DNA of 64,000 nucleotides from NCBI RefSeq assembly GCF_902806685.2, contig NC_048539.1:8692501-8756500 (forward strand), written 5' to 3'. Numbering within the stretch: the first letter of the stretch is position 1; the number at the start of each line of letters is the position of its first letter. Positions 1 through 12,800 of this stretch are shown here, piece after piece. A program made the translations under genes and the position numbers. Source of the DNA: Maniola hyperantus (Eukaryota > Arthropoda > Insecta > Lepidoptera > Nymphalidae). Below the pieces are notes generated by a model, which had not been told where the DNA came from, made no database searches, and saw only the letters and a list, made by a program, of their open reading frames with translations.

Positions 1-140
1 TGGCTATCGAGGTATGAGCCGGGGGGCGCCCTGCACACCCGCACATCACCCGCGCTCGTCCGCACAGGGTTAGCGGGGGGCTGTGCGTTTGTGCGGGGGG
101 TTCCCTCCCCGATTACCATCTCGACCTGTCGCCGACTATA
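1..140. repeat. GC-rich dispersed repeat, edge copy
   Basis: A GC-rich block containing cacacccgcacatcaccc and a later gcggggggctgtgcg that partly mirror each other. Related blocks lie at 32838-32961 and 63126-63226, all beside variants of gagatggcaatcggg and ctcgacctgtc. It reads as a small non-autonomous repeat cut by the window edge. Its class is not identified. Confidence 0.5.
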
Positions 141-836
141 GATTCCACAATGGACAGTTGCAAAGCACTTGCTTGCTGTTTCTGCATACTAATTAGTAAT
201 GGGAGGGTGGGCGGTGCATATCGCATACTGCATGGTTGTACTTCCCAAACAGATTTGCCTGTTTTGGCGAATTAAGCTTGATCCTTGTGTTTCATCATGG
301 ACGTCTCCAAAATAACACTGATTGCACACCCACTTCTTTAATAGATATTTAACATACTTTTATTCTTTACTTTTTCTACTATCACTTTGGGTGGGTACGA
401 TAATTCCATTATATATACTTACCTAGACTAGGTGAAATTCTAATTAATGCCCATCCTTTATTTTAATGTAGATAAAGGGCACATACCACGATTAATTCGA
501 TGTTTTAATTCGTTGATATTTCAACCCGATTCCACGGGTCGTGGTCACGACGGGACTGCGGTGGTGCGAGAGATGAATTTCGAGCTGTCATGGGCAGTAG
601 CGAACTACCCTCTTTCTTGTTCTTTTCGCTGGAACTTCACGAGCTCTCCGGCAAGATACACTCACAGCGCCACTATTAACTTTTGATGTCGTACGATGCT
701 GCATTGCATATTTCTACCACTGGATTCCACATACTAGTTTAAAACATCCAATTAATCGTGGTATGTAATACTTAATAAGCAAAATGTCAATTCAAAAAAT
801 GGCAATCTCTCCTCTTATATGTATTTGCATTTTCAG
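141..836. other. Probable intron upstream of the first visible exon of gene 1
   Basis: AT-rich sequence ending in a pyrimidine tract and TTTCAG at 834-836, as expected for an intron 3' end. A 79-codon frame at 447-686 shows no recognisable domain and is not called as a gene. I see nothing else here. Confidence 0.4.
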
Positions 837-3800
837 ATTAAGAAATCGATAGAGGAACGGAACTCATGTAAAAACATCTGTACGAATTTGGCTGAACTAT
901 TGAAGCAACGTGGGGCTACGGCGGAGAAGGAACGTGAACGTCTAAAGACTCTTGAGAAGGAGGTGTGCGATCAAGCTTGTATCCGAATGCGGCTGAGCGA
1001 AGAGTCAGCAAAAGGAGATGCTGCGCTCGCTGAGCAGCTATGCCGTGCCACGCAGTTGGATAGAGACCTTCAAGTAAATTTGAGGAGCTGGCAAATAAAA
1101 CGGTATAATGGCATGAAATAAAATTTTACAGGAGGTTTGGACCTCCTGTAAAATGGAATCACTCAATGGAAGCTGTTGAAACTTTACTGTTATTGTAGGT
1201 ACCGTTTTGATAGAAATCACAAAATTTTGACTCAATTTTGGCACAGTTTTAGGCCGTTTGGCTTGGAAATGAGTTAAGAGTTGTATTCAGTGAGTCAAAA
1301 ATGGATTGAAGAAAAAATATTTTGATCAGAAGTGTAATTATACCTTCTTTTTCGCCAACTCTTCATGTTATAGCTTGTTAGCATAATATTGACATTATAA
1401 TGCCTTGAATAAATAGTTCGCGTGCGTATAAACTGTATGGGTTTTCACGTCACGCGCATGAATCCTGGCACTGGCGTCGCAGGTCGTGTCAACGGTGCTC
1501 AGTTATAACCCGTGCCAATTGGCGCGGTATTTTGCAATTTTGAACATCCTGGAAAACAAGCAAAACTTATTCTAAGCGTAGAAATTTTAAGCCTTGCTAG
1601 GTCAATTTAATAGAAATAGTTCTTTACATTCCTAACAAAACATTGCAATTTAAACTAAGTATCTGGTCTCACCACGAAGTATATAACATATATTTTGTAC
1701 TCCGTGCGTCTTACTAATAAATATTGTAAGTATGGCGGGTGAATAGTAAGTGTCTAAGGTACACACCAATTTCTCTATTGATTGAATAATCAATAAATCA
1801 AACTTTCTATTGATACTTAATAATTTTAATTGATCTTCTTGATAATAATTTAATATTAAAAATGCGAAACAGTTTAAAGAAGAACAGGCTCGTAGGAAAG
1901 TAAAAAGCCTTGAGAGCGAATTGGAGTCTTGTCAATGCGTGACTTATGAAGCTGAGCATGCAATGAGTTCTGAGCTGTCTGCGTTAAAAGAGCAAGTGAC
2001 AGAAGTATCAAAGAAGTTATTGGCACAGGAGGATCATAATAATTCAATTAAATCTGAGGTAATTATAATTTTTAATCTAAATATATAAAAGGAAAAGGTG
2101 ACTGACTGACTGACTGACTGACTGATCTATCAACGCACAGCTCAAACTACTGGACGGATCGGGCTGAAATTTGGTATGCAGGTAGCTATTATGACGTAGG
2201 CATCCGCTAAGAAAGGATTTTTGAAAATTCAACCCCTAAGGGGGTGAAATAGGGGTTTGAAATTTGTGTAGTCCGCGCGGACGAAGTTGCGAGCAAGATA
2301 TAAGGTGATTTTGTTAAGGAAGCTTTTTATTGATTAGGTAAATTGCGAAGCCAGTAACTCACGAAGTAGATCGACGAAAAGAGTCTTCTAATGTAGGTAC
2401 CCCATTTAAAATCTATCTTTAATCATTATCATCATCAATTTCATCATCATAAACATGAAGAATAAAATACATTAACTTAGCCTCATGCTCATGATCATCA
2501 TTTTTCCAAATCAGTCGTTTTCTAACCGACTTAAAAGGCCAGTTTATAAATGCATTCCGTACAGCATCAGGGTTGAGGAGTTGGGTCAGTTGGGTCCTCC
2601 AGTTCAACGCCAAATTCTTTACTTAGTAGGTACCTACCTCCAACATTAATTTATAACCGACAGTTTCTAAACAGTCCCAACAATGTTGGTGGTCAGATCC
2701 CCTGCAGCACCAGGAGTCTTTCTCTCTCTCCGGTCGTTCCTTCATTGCTGAAGATCGTGGTCCTGGCAACCTGCCCTCGAATGGATTATCTGTTTCCATC
2801 GGCTTCCATCGGCACCAGGATTAGGGGGTTAGAATTTCTCTATCGATTTAAATAAAATGGGATCAAAAGGATATAATAAATGATCAAACGAACTTCCAAG
2901 TGAAGTTCGATCATTATTATATGAGTTGCTTCATTAGAATATATGATTTTATACACTGTAGTTTCCCTATTTACTTGGTAACCTCGCACAATTTTAAAGA
3001 TTTATTTTAAAACAATTCAAAACGTATTTCCGGCGTACTCGCCCCCACTACGACGCCTCGGCTTTAGCTCATTATTTTAGAGTATGTAGTGTAACTTGTA
3101 CAAAACTTTCTATTATTTGGGATAAGCCATGCATCGGGGAGGGAGGGAGATCATATATTCTAATGAAGCAACTCATATAATAATGATCGAACTTCACTTG
3201 GAAGTTCGTTTGATCATTTATTATACATTCGTTGCTTCATTATTCATATATGATTTTATACACTGTAGATGTTAAGAGAAGAAAGTTTTGGAATTAAAAG
3301 CATAATTTGTTATTATTATGATTTTAGATTTTATGATTAATACACAAATCGGCTTATGTATTTTAATAATTATATGTACCTAGTTCTTATTAATCTAAGT
3401 AACTAGTTCACTGTCCTAATCAATGATATTGATCAAGTCTTATCTTAATTTATTGATACTTGATTACTGATCGGGTGAATTCCCCTTAGTCCAGGATAAT
3501 TTTGTTGTAGAATTGGGCAAAAGAGTCAGAGGAGCTAGTCCAGCCTGTGGTCTTGCGAATAGTTCTGATAATGACGTCAGCAGAGCTCGCGGCCGAATAC
3601 CTACGGCGATGTGTACACCGCTCTCTGACCGGACTTGTTTCATCCATCTACCGATGGACTGCGTTATCGCAGCTTTATATTATGATCGCTTCTGTGTTAA
3701 CAGGAGCGTATTTGTTCTCTCAGGTCTTATATTTCTAGTTATAGAAATGTAATCTGAACTTATCACTAATAAATTTTTTAGTGATAAGTTTTTCTGTATG

Positions 3801-6800
3801 TATATACTATATACAGTTCTTTTTTTTTTTTTTTTTTTGTTCTATTGACCTGTAAATTTAAATACTAAAAAATCTGAAAGGACACTAGCTGGGCAAATAC
3901 TTATTTTGTCTTAAGTATGGCAGGCACAAAACTGGTCGATCTCTACCAGGTGCAGACGTTTCTATGATGTCTGTTATCATTATTTTGGCACCGGTCTCGG
4001 AAAACTTGATATTGTCGAGCTTGATAAGAGGCAGGTACCGAGTGCTAAGGAGACTACAAGTTAATTCGTGGCCTTTTCGAGGATAAGCTCGGTATTAGGG
4101 AACCATGTTGAAATAAAGTTTAAAACTACTTGTGGATCCCAAGTGCTCGAGTAATTGGATTTTATAGGCCTCGATTTGTATGCACCTTTAAGAGGGCGCT
4201 TCACACACTCGTCTCAGCCGATGTTATAAATATAAATGCTGACAAAGCAGAACGGTGAGGATTTAGACTGCCATACGCACAACTACTATTAGGAATGTAA
4301 GTATGATTTTTTCGAGGGCTCGAATACGTCAATGTTGTTCTCGATGCAATATTGCCACCACAGCTTAAGCGACTTCACAGTACTGTCAGAGAGCGAAGCT
4401 ATCATTAGCGTAGATGATGCTGGACAAACGCCTTTTCGGATAAAGGTTGCCGCAGAGCCTCGCGACAGCCCGGGTAAGACGCTTGTACAGGGGATGATGA
4501 TCTCTGAAACGAGATTGCAAGAGGTGTTTTTGGGATTTAGATAATACACATCTGAAACTATTAAGTTTTGCAGTAGCTATAACCACGGCTGCGAAGGCCA
4601 GTGGGGATATACCAGTATACTGCTTTATACTCCCTTGCTTTATCATCAATGATTTTTCTAAGGCATTTAAGTATTAGCGAAAAGTTAGTCAGGATTTGTT
4701 TTTCATGGAATACCTCTGGAACACTTCGCATCGTCAGGTGATGCGAATAAGTCTATCTCTGGTTGGCCAAAATATTGTTGATATCATGGAAAATCTATCA
4801 TGGATAATCTGGATTGATTACTCTGGAAGCGGCGTGGTCGTCGCGGTTTTCTTTGATGTTCACATATTTACGATGCGAATATCCAAAGTCCGCATTGTTC
4901 ACCCCATTTTCAAAGTAAGTACTCTAGCTAAATCGTGTAGGTGGGGATATTGTATGCCCCCCATACGGTTCATATAGTTATCTATGCGTAGTAATAATGC
5001 ACAGTCGGTTACATTGCTAGCAAACGACCTCAAGCCTAGAAGAGCGGCCATTAGATCCAAATAATTAATATGGTTCGCTGTTTCTGTGGCTTCCCATCTG
5101 CCACTAACTTGGTTCTTTTCACATACAGCCCCTAGCCTATTCTAGACGCGTCGGAATAGGTCTCGAGTTTGAAGTTAGGTTGTCATATAAAGTTGGATGT
5201 AGTATCAATATTTAAAATCTACCAATTTAGATCATCTAATATAACGTTCGACAGGTTGATTTTTGCCTCGTAATTACCATATTTAAGCAGGGCTAGGTAT
5301 TTTTGATACGCTCTAAGATCTTAGTATACATCCATGTATACTTAGCTACTGGACAAGCTGCAACTAAAACTCGATAAGACGGGTAAATTCACGAATAGAA
5401 CTCTTGGCTGTCAGTTTAGTAAACTTGTGACCAACTCGGCAATTTTACAACGCTTATCGGCGGAAAGATACATGCTTATAAGACATTTAGTGTCCTATAC
5501 GAATCCTAGGAACTTGAAGGATTGTCGCGGAGTTCAATAATTACAGACAATGCAATATCTTTAACGTTTCGTTAACATTATCTAAGCACTGCTTACATGT
5601 TTCGCTGATACACAGAATGTCATCTAAGTAACATACCGACTGAAAGCCCGGATTTCTTAGATATGCCAACACTTCCCTCATGATCTTAGTAAACCTACGT
5701 GGGGCCACTGATAAGCCAAACGGAAGGCCATTAAAGCCGTACGTAAATATTTTGGATGAATAATATGAGGCTGAAAACAAAATTTTAAGTAAGTACTTGC
5801 GGTCAGAAGGCCGGACAGGTAGGTACGAAGAAAGAATATGCATCTTTAAGATAGATGGTAGCTAGGTACCCATCACGTGGAATTAATTTGCATGCAGTTC
5901 GGTAATCCTCCATTTTGAAATGCTCGTTACTAAACGTTTGTTACCGTTAGGTTTTGGAGTAAGAAATAGGTAGGTACCTATCTTGGATATGAATTGATCT
6001 TTTGTCCTTTTGCACTCCGATATAGCTCCTAGTGCAATTAATTTATTAATTGTTTCAAGCATTTTGTAAGTTTTCCGAATGTGAAGAACTATTTTGAGGT
6101 AGGTACCTATTATAGACTGGTTTTCTACAGTTCTAAATGGTATAGTATAGCCATGTTTAACCCAATCTAGTACAACACTATTATTAGTTATTTTTAACCA
6201 ACAATCATAAAAATGGGTAAGACGACCTGTATGTACATGTGCTAGTGATGATTCTGCGTTGGGGCAGGGGGCTTCCACTGAGTCGCAGCTCGCTGCGGCT
6301 GCTGCGCTGACGCTGTGTAAGGGCGGCGAACACCTAAGGTCGTTGGCCTCCTGCGGTGGTCTCCGCGCCCCTCCCCCCCCTGCTCGCCGGGTACTGAGGC
6401 GGCGCATAGTTTCCCCGGTAGGAAGTTGCTCGAGAGCTGGACGGCTGTGTTTTTTTTTTTTTTTTTGGTTTAGCAGGTCTTTTGATGAAAAGACCCTGCT
6501 TCTCGATAGCTTTTGCAGCCCTTATCTTCTCAGATAAAGTTGAGCCAAAAGTTAATCATCTCGCTTGGATTCGCTTATTATATTGTATAAAAACGATTTA
6601 TCTAAACTGGAACTTATCAGTCTTATTCTACTTTGAGTTGCTAAATGATGTGAATCAATTAGCAACCTGCATCTGCTGAGATGTTTTGTTGTCGCTCTTT
6701 AAGAGCAAATCAATACCCCTGTTGAAGGCAGTGATTCCTGCACTCAGCTGTTGCTGCGTTCCGGACCATGTCCAGTAACGCGGCTCTGCGTTTAGTTTAG

Positions 6801-9800
6801 GCGCCTGCAGGAGCCTATAGTTGTCTGGGATTAGGCATACCTTTCCGTAGTAAAGGAAGCCACAATTTTGATAAATTATCGTGAATTTTTCTCTGTAGTC
6901 TGGTGAGTCGGACTTAGACTCCCCGAGGGCTTCCAGTATTTCTGCGCCCAAATTTGGCAAATCACTAGTGAAGGTCAGGCCCAGCCACGCCCTCATTTTA
7001 GTCGGCGCTATCGTTAGATACCGGCCCCGCCTCTAGTGTGATTTCTGGAGCAGCTACTGCTGACTCGGGATCGTGTCACAGTTGTGTCCATGATCTCTGT
7101 TATCTAAGATTACAATTTTGTAATTTTATTTATGAAAATAAAAACTTGAGGGTAGATCGAAAAACGGAAAATACTTTGAAAAAGACTTTTCCTGATCGCA
7201 GAGGAACGTTACATCTATTTTAGATTGTACGTATGTTCTGCTTAGGTCATCGTTGGAGACTCGCAGTCAACCCCGATGCCTTACCCGTTTTATAATAAGT
7301 GGGTATCTTGTTTTGGGATATGTCAAAGTTATTGACTCGCAGTCAATCCCAGTGCATTCCAAAACTTATGTCTGCTTAGGTCATCGTTGGAGACTCGCAG
7401 TCAACCCCGATGCCTCATTGGTCGTACTCGTTTTATAATAAGTGGGTATCTTGTTTTGGGATATGTCAAAGTTATTGACTCGCAGTCAATCCCAGTGCAT
7501 TCCAAAACTTATGTTCACTTTCACTTCACTAAAAGGCACTTTAAAGAAACACTTTACTAACCTTATTCGTTTCTTCTTATTTTTCTTGCGTATTTCTCAA
7601 TTTGAGACTGCGCACTTCTTTTCGGCATGGTGCTCGGAAGGCGCGTGCGATAGTTACCGCGCACAAAAAAGGAATGAGCTAAAGCCGAGGCGTCGTAGTG
7701 GGGGCGAGTACGCCGGAAATACGTTTTGAATTGTTTTAAAATAAATCTTTAAAATTGTGCGAGGTTACCAAGTAAATAGGGAAACTACAGTGTATAAAAT
7801 CATATATGAATAATGAAGCAACGAATGTATAATTATGTATTGTAAGAGTTAAGACTAGCTTTTTTTCCCAACGTTGCCCGCGTAGAAGAACGTTAGGTTT
7901 TTAGAGACCCCATTGAATTTCACATATATCACCCAAACGAAGTTGAATGGATCTGACGTTAACCAATGAAATCAGTATGAAGTATGAACTTAAATGAATA
8001 TCTTGGTAGGTGAATGGTAGATTCATGTTCTATTTGTAGTTTACAAATACCTAATATCCGTGTTTGAACACTGCTGGTGGCAGGTATTGTTGACAATATT
8101 ATCTATAACTAGTTAAAAAATATTCGTTGATTGCTTCGTAGAAAATTTTCCTTTCGTTTATCTAAATAACATATTATCTATCAGCTGTAGGTATTTTTAT
8201 TAAGCAAATATTTTAGTAAAGTACATATATGCAAAGTGCACATACCTGTCACCTGTATTAAGACCATATAATATCTCAGATTACTTACGTATTTTCTACG
8301 TAAGTATTTCAATAATTTATCTGTGTTATCTTTCATTTATGGTTGTGAATATCAATAAGCCATAGAACTATGGGGTGGGTCTGACATCGATGCAATAAGC
8401 AATAGAAACATTGACTTATATTGAATAGAAACAAGCTTATAATTTATGTAATAAGCTTATGGGAATAGGTACACGGAGTATGCAATTAGGTAAACCTACA
8501 ACTGACACGCTATAAATGTGGACAAAATGATAAATTCGTCAAAAAGAATAATATAACACACCTAGCTTATTCCTGCGACTTCGTCCGCGTGGACTAGACA
8601 AAATTCAAACCCATATTTTACCCCTTTAGGGATTGAATTTTCAAAAATGCTTTCTTAGCGGATGTATAACCACGGGTATAACGTCATAATAGCTATCTGC
8701 ATGCTAAATTTCAGCCCGATCCATCCAGTAGTTTGAGCTGTTCATTGATAGATCAGTCAGTCAGTCAGCTTTTCCTTTTATATAATATATTGATAATCTA
8801 TTCGAAAAACGGTAAATCATTGGTTAAATTATAATATAACATTTTTGAAACAAGATTAATTTTGTATATTAAGTTCAGTAAAATAAAGCTAAAGTTAATA
8901 TTAATAACTGTATGTTGGTTTGTTAAAATAAAAAATATTAACTTTATTGATCTATTTAGCTCAGTAAAATAAAGACTGTTCGATTCCAGCTTGAACAGTA
9001 CAGACAAGAAAAAGCAAATATCGTAGAAGATTTAGATGGTTGCAAAGACATGTGCGATAGTCGGATGAAAGCACGAACGGATGCGTTGAAGCAGAAAAGG
9101 AAGCAGTTAAAAGAGTTAAAAGACAGAGTTATGGACTGTCAGTGCAAGCTACCACTAGATGTTACGGTAGAGGTCAGACGCACACCGTCTCTGGCAGCGC
9201 TTTGTCGTTGCACCCCAGAGGATAAGCTTTTGGTAATTTTCTTTAGTTTTCAGCTGGAAATTATATTATTAAGTTTTCAGCTGGAAATTATATTATTATG
9301 AGCTAGATTATGCCCGTGACTTCGTCCGCGTGGATTTAAGGTTTGAAAAACTTGCACTTGTCAGAACGTGGAAAATCAAAGATTTCCCACGTTCTGACAA
9401 GTGCAAGTCCCCTACAAGAGATGTGTTTATCGGGTGACGATGATGATAGAATAGAATATATTTTTATTCAAGTAAACTTATAAAAGTGCTTTTGAATCGT
9501 CACGTCAAATAATTTAATTTACCATCGGTGTTTAATGGTTCGGTTGATATGACGATAATATCCATAATAATTACTGTTAGGTACTGACAACGGCAAATGT
9601 TTTTCCTGCAGGAGTCCTGTTCGTGTACGTCTCTGCGCAGCCAACTTCTGTCAAACCTTTTAGCTGATCTATTTCGAGGGCTTCAAGCAGAGCTGGGCAC
9701 GTCGGGTTCAATGATGCCATGCGCGCTGTTGTTGTGTTTAGATGATCGACACAATTGGGACCGCGCCTCAGCTGTCAAAACGAGCCTGCACAGTTTCTTT

Positions 9801-12800
9801 GCGCAATTACTAGTTGGCGAGCTTGATATTGCAATCGCAACTTCGATTGAGAAGTATCACGCAAAAGTTAGTTTCGACTTATTGGTTTGAGATTTTCAAT
9901 TCGATCCTATAACTCCGTCAATACAAGCAGCTGTACAATTTCTCTTTCGTGAGATTGCTATTACAGTAGGAACATCGTAGGTGCGTACCTACTATGTAGT
10001 TGAAATACCACGGACACGTACGAAGTGATTTGCTTCCTCGTTTCTACTTCAAACAGCTAGGATATGGCATGTTCTTCCGGCATCAGTTTTTCTCACCACT
10101 TTTAATAATATAGGTATACCTTCAAGTCAAGAGTGAATACATAGGCATCTTCTAAGCAAATGCACTCCATCTAGGACTGCATCATCATTTGCCAGTAGGT
10201 CTAATTGCAGCCAAGCGCTAATCTATAAATAAAAAATAGTCGATTAAGTTGTAATAGGCAACAAACAGATATGCCTAGTAGGTACTTTAATCCTTACCTA
10301 CCACCGAAGTACTGTATTTTGCTCTGCTGTGTTACAATTTTTTAATATTGGTTAAAACTTCTTCGTATCATATTAGCTATCGTATCTTTTTTTTTAATTT
10401 TAGTGGGTAGGTGAATCTTGCGCAGACAGAGTGACTGAAAGTTGGGAGCAGCAGGCAATAGAGCGCCGCGCGCAAAAACTAGCAATGAAGCTGGCAGAGA
10501 AAATGTTTGAGGAGAAGGCTGAGGAGCTAAAGCAAAAAGCTAAGGACATCGTGTCTAGTGGCCCACCACCCTGTGAATGTAAAGGACATCAACGTAAGTG
10601 TTATACTTCTGTAACTATTTAATCTAAGTACCTACCTTATTTAGCGTTTAAATTACCGTGAGTAGGGATGAGTTCGAAACTAGACGGGCTAACGTCGACT
10701 AGACACGTGAGTACAGCCGGGATAGATATTATTTATAAGTACCTACCTACTTACTTACTTGCAATTTCTTCAAACGTTACCAGGATTTTCTGGGATAAAC
10801 AGTAGTCTTTGCCCGTCTCCCGGGTGCAAGCTATCTCTGTATCAAATAGATGATGCCATTGATGTAATGTTGTCCACGTGGATTTAGGTTCCTTAAGAAT
10901 CCCGTGGGAACTCTTTGTTTTTCTAGGACAAAAAATTTGTCCTTTCCTAGGATGCAAGCTATCTTTGTACCTTTCGTCAAAAATGGTTAAACAGTCATGA
11001 TGAAAATAGACTGATAAGACAAGTATGACGTCATTGAGGATATTTATGTGAGTCTTAGTCATAATTAAAATACACTTAAAAGACAAACGATAACGATTAC
11101 AACAGGGTCATGCCAAAAGAAGTTAGGTAATATTCAAAAATTCAAAAAATTGTTACCAAAAGCTCTAAATTCTTCCGGCTATAAATCTTTTTTCAACACA
11201 CTTGCTCATAAAGTGGCTCTAATTTCACCGCAATTAGGCACATAATGACATCTATAATGAAACTGTGACTTTTTATTACCTACTATTATTCACAAGTGAG
11301 TTATAGAGTTTTTTTTATTGTATTGGTTGAGTTGCTTCGTAGTATATTATATCAATTTATGTAAGATGCGCGCGCATAGGAAAACTGATTAATTTTTCCC
11401 GCCATTGCGAAAAATATTTCACAATTCGTTTTCACTGTTGAAATTATAGTTATTTATTAATTAAAATGTCTACAAGTACTAATTATGAAGAAAATTATTT
11501 ACACCGCCCGATATAAGATGTGAAGCCCTTAACTTTATGGAAAGTTTACTACTTACTTGAAAACTCCAAGGAAAAATATCTTTTTTAATATTATTTTCTT
11601 CACAGGTGTGTTGAAAAACGTCGTATGATACACGTGTGTGTTAATGATTTCCGTCTTTGGCTATCTTAAGACCCTCAATGGCGCCTCAGCGGTAATCACC
11701 AACATTACACACCATGTACAAATCATAATGTACTATTATAGTCGTAATAAGCCATAACTCAAAAATCACGTCGAGTGAGCTTCATTGCTGCGTGCGAATT
11801 TTTGCTGTTTCTAAAAGTATATTAGATTTAAAAAGTGTTTTGGTATCAAACTTATCATCAGCAAATAAGCAACCTTCAGGATGGTATTTAATTTGCTAGT
11901 ATCAAAAATTATGAGCAAGGAGTATCAAATTTCTTTTGGCATGACCCTCGTATGACGTCATAACTACTAACAATCTCTGCAAACATGGGCGTCCAATCTC
12001 ACAACTTAAATGTACATATTAAAACTGACAACCACAGACAGCAATATAAGACATAATAAAAAATAAACCAACAATATAATATGATATCACCTTTTTTTGT
12101 ATAAAAGAGCCAAATTGAAGTGGAACATAAGCCCTGAGATTAAATGCCGATGCTAGCATTTAGACTTCACTCAAGCAAACCTTATTTACCTTTTATACCT
12201 TGCATCGTGATTTGATGAGACGTGAAGATAATAATTTCGCCTATGTAGCTAACTTAGTAAGGACATAAAAGTCGTTTATCTGTCTGCTATTGTCGTGAAG
12301 TTGTTATGCCGTAAAACGGGTTCAAATGGTACTTGTAAGGTATTGATAATTATTGTATTCGTCATAATACTTCATATTTATTCATTATTCGTCATACCTG
12401 TGCATTAAACATGAGTTATCTTGATCATTTATCTTTTTGCCACAATTGTTAATAACTTGGGGGCAACTGCGCTACGCATTCGCAATCGGCAAGATTTGAC
12501 GGTTACTCAGAAGTGAACAATAAATCGCTCGCAATTATCGCAATCTTAAACATTTTTTAATAGCAATAATAATTATGATTGATATTGGAACGCGCAGTTA
12601 TCCTCAGTTACGTTGCGAACTAAGTTGGATGTTTCCAAAGAAATATGTTTTTCCTATATAAAGTAAAATAAAATAACTACATGTAATTCTTTGGATACCT
12701 ACTTATTAATTATTATTTATAGAATGGTACATTTTATCATTTTGATTTTTATCTTTAGTCGAGGATTTTTACACCTTCCAGAAAATATAGTACGTACTTA

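Larger units (their letters stand above)
2873..7835 (-). mobile_element. DIRS-type retrotransposon, degenerate
   Basis: On the minus strand the order is a gag-like frame (6996-6655), reverse transcriptase (about 6250-5541) and a tyrosine-recombinase-like region (about 4640-3900). This is the DIRS gene order. Inverted copies of a terminal sequence of about 145 bp lie at 2930-3074 and 7676-7821, also a DIRS feature. The frames are broken by stops and shifts, so it is a dead copy. It lies antisense in the second visible intron of gene 1. The RT and recombinase assignments rest on residue patterns seen by eye. Confidence 0.7.

Noticed and set aside
447..686. 79-codon frame left of gene 1
   Set aside because: No domain, no splice partner and no codon pattern beyond chance; probably repeat-derived.
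819..836. ATG at 819 as the start of gene 1
   Set aside because: The bases up to 836 form a pyrimidine-rich tract ending TTTCAG, and the following exon is in phase 0 with clear coiled-coil sequence, so 837 is better read as an internal exon start.
6259..6537. Plus-strand frame across a T-rich and GC-rich stretch
   Set aside because: A shadow of the DIRS remnant on the minus strand with low-complexity content.
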